NCBI GenBank assembly: GCA_933228675.1
Contig: OW121743.1
Coordinates: 114,253,781 to 114,317,780 of the forward strand
DNA length: 64,000 bases
Origin: Stomorhina lunata
Taxonomy: Eukaryota > Arthropoda > Insecta > Diptera > Rhiniidae
Direction: 5' to 3'
Position numbers and translations under genes: made by a program. Below the pieces are notes generated by a model. That model ran no database searches and was not told the origin of the DNA. It saw nothing but the letters and a program-made list of their open reading frames with translations. Shown one piece after another: positions 57,453 through 64,000 of this stretch (positions are counted from its first letter, which is position 1; every line of letters begins with the position of its first letter).

Positions 57453-58955
57453 ACTTATTATTTATTCGGAGGGTATGTTGTAGTCGTTACAAGGTAACCA
57501 GTTATCAGAGTACTTGCCATTACCAAAGTTTTGCTGGGCTTTTCTAAGTTGACACCAACAATTTCTAACTTATTTAAAATAATAACCCTTCCACCTTCAT
57601 AAACATTTTTTAGATAATCGTATTTACACAACAAAATTACAAAGAAAAACACTTTAAAATAATGTTTCCAACAACTGTAACTTAATATGTTGTGCTTCCT
57701 TCAAAGGATAGATTTGTAGTATCGTATCTACCAGATTGACTAGACGTTTGTTAGTATGTTTGTTTGACATCTAACTACTACTCCTGTAATTTGTTGCTTA
57801 GAAAGGAGGACCATGCCCAGTCGTTTTATAGTTTATTGTTTAGTTTTTACTAGACAATTAACTTCAGCTGGCCACAGCTACTGTATTATTCACTTTTTAA
57901 CTGACCATTAAGGCCAATTTGGTTTTAAAACTCTTTGCTTATATTTTGGTAAACTAGGAATGTAGGTTTCACCATTCATGAACATAGAAAATGTTGAGGA
58001 ATTTTTGAGGTTTATTTTGAAGTGAGTTTATTGCACGAGTGACTATATTAAAGGGAGTTAAATATTCAGTATTTTCAAAAACCGTTTGTAGAGAACTTCA
58101 ATTCGTTATCAATCATACTTCTAGTGAAAAATAAAGCAAGTTTTCATAAATATTGCTCGGAAAAATGACAATTTGTGTTAACACGAAGAATAGTCTATCA
58201 CAAAAACGTTTTGAATCCATTTCCTCATACCCTTCAAAATTATCCGGTTTGAAGGACTATAAAAAGATTTAAAGATTCTTAAACTCAATAACTTTTAACG
58301 GAATATTGTGCCATAACTCTATGTGTCATAAAAACTTTAAAAGCTTGAAACTTCGTTAAAGGACGTTTAAATAGAAAAAGAAAGTCCACTGAAAAAATTA
58401 TAATTACTTGACAGTAGTAAAACCGGTTCCAAAACCCGGTTATTATTCTTAAACTCTTATCACTAACAGCCCTCGGCTAGTGGCAACATATTGTAAACAA
58501 ATATCGCTTTATAGTTGTTCACAAATTCTTACTAGTGTTGTGGAATAAATAAGACTTAATGTGTTGTAAATTTTAAAATAAAAAAACAGCAAATATTGAC
58601 ACATCTTGTAGGTGAAAAGTCAACAAATAAATATGACACAAATGCCCATTAAAAATATTGAGATATTAACTTAAATACTTAATGTGAACTTTAAGAAAAT
58701 ATTAATAAAGTTGTTTAAAAATCGTTGATGAATGAATGGAAGTTTTAAAGGTAATTCTTTCGTTTTAACCTTCAAAAGTTGATTTAAACGATTTTTTTAA
58801 ATGTAGAATTTGGTTGGTATTGGTATGGATCCCTACAATTCCCATGGTGGCAACGCATTAGCAAATGATTACAACTAGATTATGCTAGAAAATCTATTTA
58901 ATATTTAGGAATATTTAATGAAGGGAAAGAAGCATTCGATTTAGAAGGCTCTTAG
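57453..58955. other. No gene recognised
   Basis: AT-rich DNA with one outlying copy of the TCCGGTTTGAAGGACTATAA motif at about 58242, which is related to the array at 62.2-63.7 kb. Confidence 0.45.
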
Positions 58956-58959
58956 GGCC

Positions 58960-60720
58960 GAAATCATCTTAGGGTCGATATTCATTGTTGACGCAGACTA
59001 GTCCAAATATTTTTCGTAGAATCTTCCTCTCAAAAACTCCAAGAATAACATCATCCGCCTATGCAAGTACCCATGATTCAGCACCGCATAATAACACGGA
59101 TAGTATAAACGTTTTATAAAGCGTGATTTTAGTTCTTACAGAGAAAGCTTTACTTTTTAGCTGCCTGCTTAGGTCAAAATAGCATCTGTTGACAAGTATA
59201 ATTCTACCTTGAAGCTATAGTTCTCAACGATCACATGTGGTCCAATTCTTGTGGACTGCCTGCTTGTAGAAACCATCAGCTTTGTTTTTGATTCATTGAA
59301 AACTAGACCCATTTTATTAAATTCCATCTCGATACTTAAAAAGGCGGCAGTCACCTCGCGCAATGTGCGTCCCATGATATCAATATCATCGGCAAATGCA
59401 AGGAGCATGTGTTTTCTGTTAAAAATTGTTCCAGTTGTATTAACTGCAGCATCTCACAAGATTTTTTCTAATATGATATTGAAGAGATCGAATGATAAAC
59501 TATCACCTTGCCTGAATCCCCGTATAGTTAGTTATGAAATACTCTTACCTATTTTAACTATTGAGGTTGTATCAGTTAATGTCATCCTGCATAACCTTAT
59601 TAACTTCGAAGCGATGACAAACTCAGACATTGCTTTAAAAAACTTCGTTCGTATCGTGCTGTCGAAAGCAGCTTTGTAGCCAATGAAGAGATGATATGTA
59701 TCTGTCTGTTCCTCTTGCGTCTTCTCCAAGATTCGACGTAGAGTGAGATCTGGTCGGTGGTAGATTTACCTGATCTAAAGCCACATTAGTAGGTCACAAT
59801 TATTTCATTTACTTTGGGCTTTAGCCTTTTACACAGTATGGTCGATACAATGGTATATGTAATTGAAACATAATAAGAACATACAGTTTAATCTGCTTTT
59901 TTGTGCACTGTTCAAAGAACACTAAGACTCCAATCATCGGGCATACGATTTTCTAAACATATGGTTTTGAACTCACCATCTCCGGCCTTAAAAAGATCTG
60001 AAGGCAAACCGTTGGCTGGCGAACATATAACGCCGTCATCATTGATTTGTTCAGGAGTGTCATCTACAAAAGTGATCCTTCACTACGCTTTCTGTATCTG
60101 TCCCCGGGCTTCCTGGGTCGTAATTACAAAAGAAGATACAATTAAAAAACTATCCATTTGGCACTTAATTTTTTGGAGCCTAATACTCAATAACCAGTGG
60201 CCGGCTGCTTTTTTTCAAAATTTATTTATTTCGGTGGGTCTGGTCGGGGATCGAACTTGGGACCACTGGAATGCTAAGCGGATGACTAACCTGCTATGCC
60301 ACTCCGTTTCTCTTTCCTCCTTTTCTTTCGATATCTTTCTAAAGTTCGACGAGTAACTACTGATTGCAGAGTTGCCATGTTGTCTGAATTTTTCTCAGCA
60401 GTGGCGTTGCGGCACTCCTCGGTATACCAAGGGTTTTTAGCAATATGTTGCCATGGAGCAGATGTCGTTGGAATCAGAAATATTTTCTCTGAGTAATTGA
60501 GCTGTTCGTTGCGAGTAATCGGTAGCAATTTAATGATATCTTAACTTTCAAACGTCAATTCTTCTTTGCGCTTCCGTCTGTATGTTCCGCGATACTCTCA
60601 GATGTGTTCTCATCTTGGCTGCAACAAGCTAACGATCGGAGTCCACGAATTGAGCTCACATCCAATAAACTTGATTAGTATCTTTCGTCAACTGTCTATC
60701 TGATTTTTTGTTATTTGATT
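58960..60720 (-). pseudogene. RTE-like LINE remnant, copy 2 (endonuclease end to RT)
   Basis: Read on the minus strand from 60720: the end of an endonuclease domain (SDHR-like, then AAKMRTHISRVSRNIQTEA), then a linker with NPWYTEECRNATAEKN and RRTLERYRKKRRKEK. A tRNA-like SINE interrupts it (60205-60306). The linker resumes with TPEQINDDGVICSPANGLPS and ENRMPDDWSLSVL, then the RT: LRRILEKTQEEQTDTYHLFI, KLIRLCRMTLTDTTSIVKIG, LLAFADDIDIMGRTLREVTA, KMGLVFNESKTK and TLYKTFI. Homology ends near 58960, just after CVNNEYR. Many frameshifts and stops. It is more complete at the 5' side than copy 1 and clearly the same family. Confidence 0.85.
60205..60306 (-). repeat. tRNA-derived SINE inserted in the RTE-like LINE
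   Basis: The minus strand starts CGGAGTGGCATAGCAGGTTA (A-box-like TGGCATAGCAGG), continues CCGCTTAGCATTCC and AGTTCGATCCC (B box), and ends in an A/T-rich tail (AAATAAATAAATTTTGAAAA). It breaks the LINE linker frame right after RRKEKR. A target duplication is not clear because the surrounding LINE is diverged. Confidence 0.6.
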
Positions 60721-61500
60721 GGGAGACACCCATGTCGCTTTATGGATTTTAAGGTGTGGAAACCTGGTGCTGCTTACTACCATATTTCGAGCCACCGAAG
60801 AGGAAACCTCATATTTTTGTCAGATGTTTCTCTATTAAGGCTGAATTTACGAACAGTGGACCCAAAGCAGCTTTCCCGCACTATCTGAAATCTTCTAGAC
60901 CTGTTTGCCGATTAAATCGCTATGTCATCAACGAAAGCGATTATTATTTCTAACCCATCTGACCGTATGAACCCTTTTCTGCTAGTGTAAATCTACAAAT
61001 CTAGCCATCCCCCTTCCAAATTTCTTCGATCTTCGATGAAAAATATAAACTCTACCTCCCCTAAAAAAATTGCCGAAATCCCAAACAGATAAAGTAGCTA
61101 CCACAATGTTAGTAATTACATAATCGTTAACAAATTATTGTTATTACTTTTCATGTTGTCTTAAACAATCAAAAATAACAAACTGATTACTTTAACCTAT
61201 CCCACTCTAAAGTTTCATTTCCCTTCGACACGATCTTATTGCACTAAGAAAGCAAAAAAGACAACACAGAACAAATGACGTTGAAACGATTTAACTGCTG
61301 TGTTAACACATCCTTCGTAAATTGATTTTCTGGCTGCGTCTTCGAGTCTCCATTAAAATGACTTATGGACATGACAGAACTTTGTGTGAGTGAGTGCGCG
61401 CGCATCTTCATCATGTTGAACTTGCGCTGATGTTTTATTGACTCTTTTTTGTAGTTTTTGGCGTTTCTTTGAACTTTTTGTTTTCTTTTTTGTTAGTTAG
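60721..61500. other. No gene recognised
   Basis: Possible continuation of the LINE endonuclease region at 60740-60960 (minus), but homology is too weak to claim. The plus frame 60756-60953 is likely its shadow. A GTGTGAGTGAGTGCGCGCGC tract lies at about 61384. Confidence 0.35.
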
Positions 61501-61537
61501 GTAATTTCGGCTGTCCCTCAATCATTGTTTGCGCAGG

Positions 61538-61610
61538 CGTATAAATTCTTAACCAAAGTGTGAAACCGCAGTAAAACATCAGTAGCAAATACAGAAAGCA
61601 AAGATGAGCA
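61538..61610 (+). promoter_or_regulatory. Candidate core promoter (TATA box plus initiator)
   Basis: TATAAA at 61540-61545 is followed 30 bp later by CCGCAGTAAAA, an initiator-like sequence with A at 61570; a second initiator-like ATCAGT lies at about 61579. The spacing is canonical for fly TATA/Inr promoters. Downstream, AAAGATGAGC (ATG at 61604) opens a frame of only four codons, and ATTTGTAAGCC (about 61649) could be a splice donor. That would fit a short untranslated first exon. No downstream coding exon was recognised, so this is tentative. Confidence 0.35.
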
Positions 61611-62199
61611 AAAAATAAGTCAGCTTGTTCAAATTATTGGCGCAACAAATTTGTAAGCCTCACAACTTATTTCATTCTTTCTAAAAGATGGTAAAATAAA
61701 TTATCTACTTTAGATGGAAGATCATGGGATCTTTGCAACTGGTTTTTATTTTAACTGTTAGAAAGAACACCAAGAGTTTTATACCCTAGTAGTTTCTGTT
61801 CCTTATACTCGTAAGTATAAAGGAATATTCAAATATATTATTCAGCATAATTGATTTCGTAAGGTATTTTAAGTGTTGGTATAAAAAACCAATTTTATTG
61901 CAGCAAATGCTTCAATTTTATGCTAATCAAGAATCGATCACTGATCATGAGGTAAATCAAACAAATACAAGTTTTTCCTTGCTAGTTTAGTTATATCATT
62001 CTTTGTGATCCTTTATTTGAATATATAATAATGATTATGATTATTTCTTGTTCATTTTCAGACACAAATATCAATATCATAAACTATAATAAGATCATGA
62101 TCTTGTACAGATTCGTGAAATTCCTTTCAATTTCATAAGTTGGCTGGCGAAAAGCTGAATGGCTTGAAATATCAATTGTTTTAAGTTCAGAAGTCTTCA

Positions 62200-63720
62200 G
62201 CCTCTATTAAAGATCATTAAATGAAAATGAAGAAATGTAGTATTTTTTTTTTTGTTTGTGAACTTATTAGGGCTAATGTCTTTTACGTTATGAGATATTA
62301 AAAGAGTTGCCAGATACTAAAACTTGTTTACTCCTTTTTTACTGTTTTTGGCGTTTCAAAATCGGTTTGAAGGACTTTAAAGTCTTTTGTCTTCGATTTA
62401 AAGCACAAAAGCAAAGGGAGTTTGGTAGAATATATTAATTATTGTGGGGGATGGAACATACCAAGGAACTATATAGCCATTTAGTTCAACTTGGCAGATT
62501 TATAAAACTTACTAGCGGAAAGTTGTTTTCAGTTCAGAAGTACTCAACTACTATTAAAGACCATTTAATGTACTTGAAGAATTCGTTTCTCCTTCGATTT
62601 GTTGTAAACTTTTTAGGGTTAGTGTTGATATTTTAATCCGGCTCGAAGGACCATAAAATTGTTTGGCTTTGATTTGTAAATTCATTTATTTAGAGCAGCG
62701 AAGGGCACCATTTCTGTTTTTCTATCACCAGTGGTATGTATGACAAATATAATTTGTTATTGTCCTGCCCATCACTGCTTAAGAGTTAGTCATTTGTTAA
62801 CTGTTGTAGTTTCGTACCCAGAGGTAACAAATGTTGGAGGTATCAAGCCAAATCTTGATAACCTAAATGAACTGAGACCTGTTGGCATGCCTCTGGTCAT
62901 TTGTAAACTCCCATTTCTAATTTTTTTTTACATACCAAATCCAGTTCGAAGGACCAAAAAGTCTTTTATCAGAACAGTCGACTTATAAAGACTTTCAAAT
63001 TCTAGATGAACTCATTTTGGTTAGCACGTCTTCAAATATTTATAACTTTTACAACTACAAAAATTATTTTTTTCAGCATCCACCCTATGATAACTCATTT
63101 CGGACAAATGTGATCCTATTTAGACCGGGTCAAGTCGGTAAGGTCGTTAGAATTTTATGTACATCGCCCACAGCAAAATACCAATGACCTATAAAAATCG
63201 AGTTCGAAGGACCACAAAGTCTTTTGTTTTAATTCTATGGCACAAAACCTTTTTGTTTATTGTTACCCTACTGTAACAGAGATTATATCTGTGGCTTGGT
63301 GCTAAAAGTTCTAATCTCAAAAAAATGAGTTTTGAGAAAATTTGATTTAAAGTTCTTATTATCCATATAAATTAATAGCAACATTACCCAGAAAGCCCCT
63401 TAGGAATCTATTCCGAGTTAAGTTTGAGATTAGCTGTTGGAGCTAAATTAAAGGGGGTAAATCTAATGCGATGGTAAACTCAAAACAGCAAAAAATTTAC
63501 ATTTTGATTTATTCATACTAATTAGTACTGCAGATAAGTTATTTCGTTTCAGATTTTTGCAACTCCAAATAACCTAAGTGACATAACATAAGCTGTGTTT
63601 AGAAAAACTAATTTTTTTATAGACCTCAATCTTATCCAGATCGTTCCTATTTAAATCAAAAGTTACTAATAAACTTAATTCAGGATCCGGTTTGAAGGAC
63701 CATAATCGTCCTACAATCAG
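62200..63720 (+). repeat. Degenerate ~300 bp tandem units marked by TCGAAGGACCA
   Basis: The motif CGGTTCGAAGGACCATAAAG with TCTTTTG appears in diverged forms near 62345, 62637, 62941, 63198 and 63687, mostly 260-300 bp apart. Between motifs, neighbouring units share further words, for example AGTTCAGAAGT, CTATTAAAGA and CATTTAATG at about 62185-62225 and 62530-62575. It is probably an old, slowly decaying tandem repeat. Short open frames inside (62442-62636, 62731-62988) are not convincing genes. Confidence 0.6.
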
Positions 63721-64000
63721 AAATATTTTGTTTCAGAAGAATGTGCTTAATTCCTATATTTGATTCTTTTCAACATTTTTGTTATTTAGTTCAAAACAAA
63801 GATTTCGAGTTCAAAGCAAAGATTTAGAATTTCAAAATTAAAGATTTATTCGTTTTTTATTAATATGTGGCAACTCTTTCCGAAAAACATAAAGTTGATT
63901 GAATTTTTTCATAAGATTTCTGTTTCTTCTCTACATGATCCCATTTCGTGTTTTTTTTTATTGTTTATAGTACGTGAACGTTCATTCAAATCACTCCTGG
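63721..64000. other. No feature recognised
   Basis: AT-rich DNA to the window end. A short duplication, GAGTTCAAARCAAAGATTTA, occurs around 63808. Confidence 0.5.

Overview
This 64 kb window is very AT-rich, intron- and repeat-laden eukaryotic DNA. The element content points to a higher fly, probably a calyptrate (house-fly or blow-fly type). The evidence is Tc1/mariner and PIF/Harbinger transposons with introns of 60-74 bp, RTE-like and Jockey-like LINE remnants, tRNA-like SINE heads, and long minisatellites of about 30 bp built on TTTTCTATAGAAAA. The species is an inference. I could not recognise any ordinary host protein-coding gene. The window looks like intergenic or giant-intron DNA, and every convincing coding sequence belongs to a transposable element.

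Layout. 1-1170 is a ~29 bp AT minisatellite. 1.2-6.6 kb is low-information DNA with scattered repeats: two copies of a short interspersed family (R1), a 158 bp tandem duplication, and a SINE-like element carrying a LINE tail. 6781-7580 is a deleted mariner-type element with perfect 30 bp terminal repeats. 7759-10924 is the best gene-bearing unit, an apparently intact PIF/Harbinger transposon. It has convergent genes for a zeste/Myb-SANT-like DNA-binding protein (+, three exons) and a 361-residue DDE transposase (-, four exons), between 30-31 bp perfect terminal repeats. 11.0-15.3 kb holds older repeats, a MITE-like element with TTTGAGAAT modules, and a second decayed mariner-type copy split by an R1 insertion. 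16.7-21.9 kb is a 31 bp minisatellite followed by degenerate AT repeats.

24003-30463 is the most striking object: a foldback structure of about 6.46 kb. It consists of roughly 33 copies of a 179 bp unit arranged head to head (15 on the left arm, 18 on the right). The arms are nearly loop-less at the centre and end in near-identical unique sequence of about 270-300 bp, with AT minisatellites outside. From 30.5 to 51.2 kb the window is dominated by minisatellite arrays with 28-31 bp units. Several share the dyad TTTTCTATAGAAAA with differing linkers, which suggests repeated local amplification from one ancestral repeat.

51.5-61 kb contains a possible INE-1-like element, a Jockey-like fragment (-), two RTE-like LINE remnants (+ at 54.7-56.0, - at 59.0-60.7), another LINE-tailed SINE-like copy and tRNA-like SINE heads. 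61.5 kb has a plausible TATA/Inr core promoter. 62.2-63.7 kb is a degenerate array of about 300 bp units marked by TCGAAGGACCA.

Within the Harbinger element the two products would act together: the Myb-like protein is expected to help import the transposase and recognise ends, and the DDE transposase to cut. Elsewhere the theme is nested insertion, decay and local repeat expansion.
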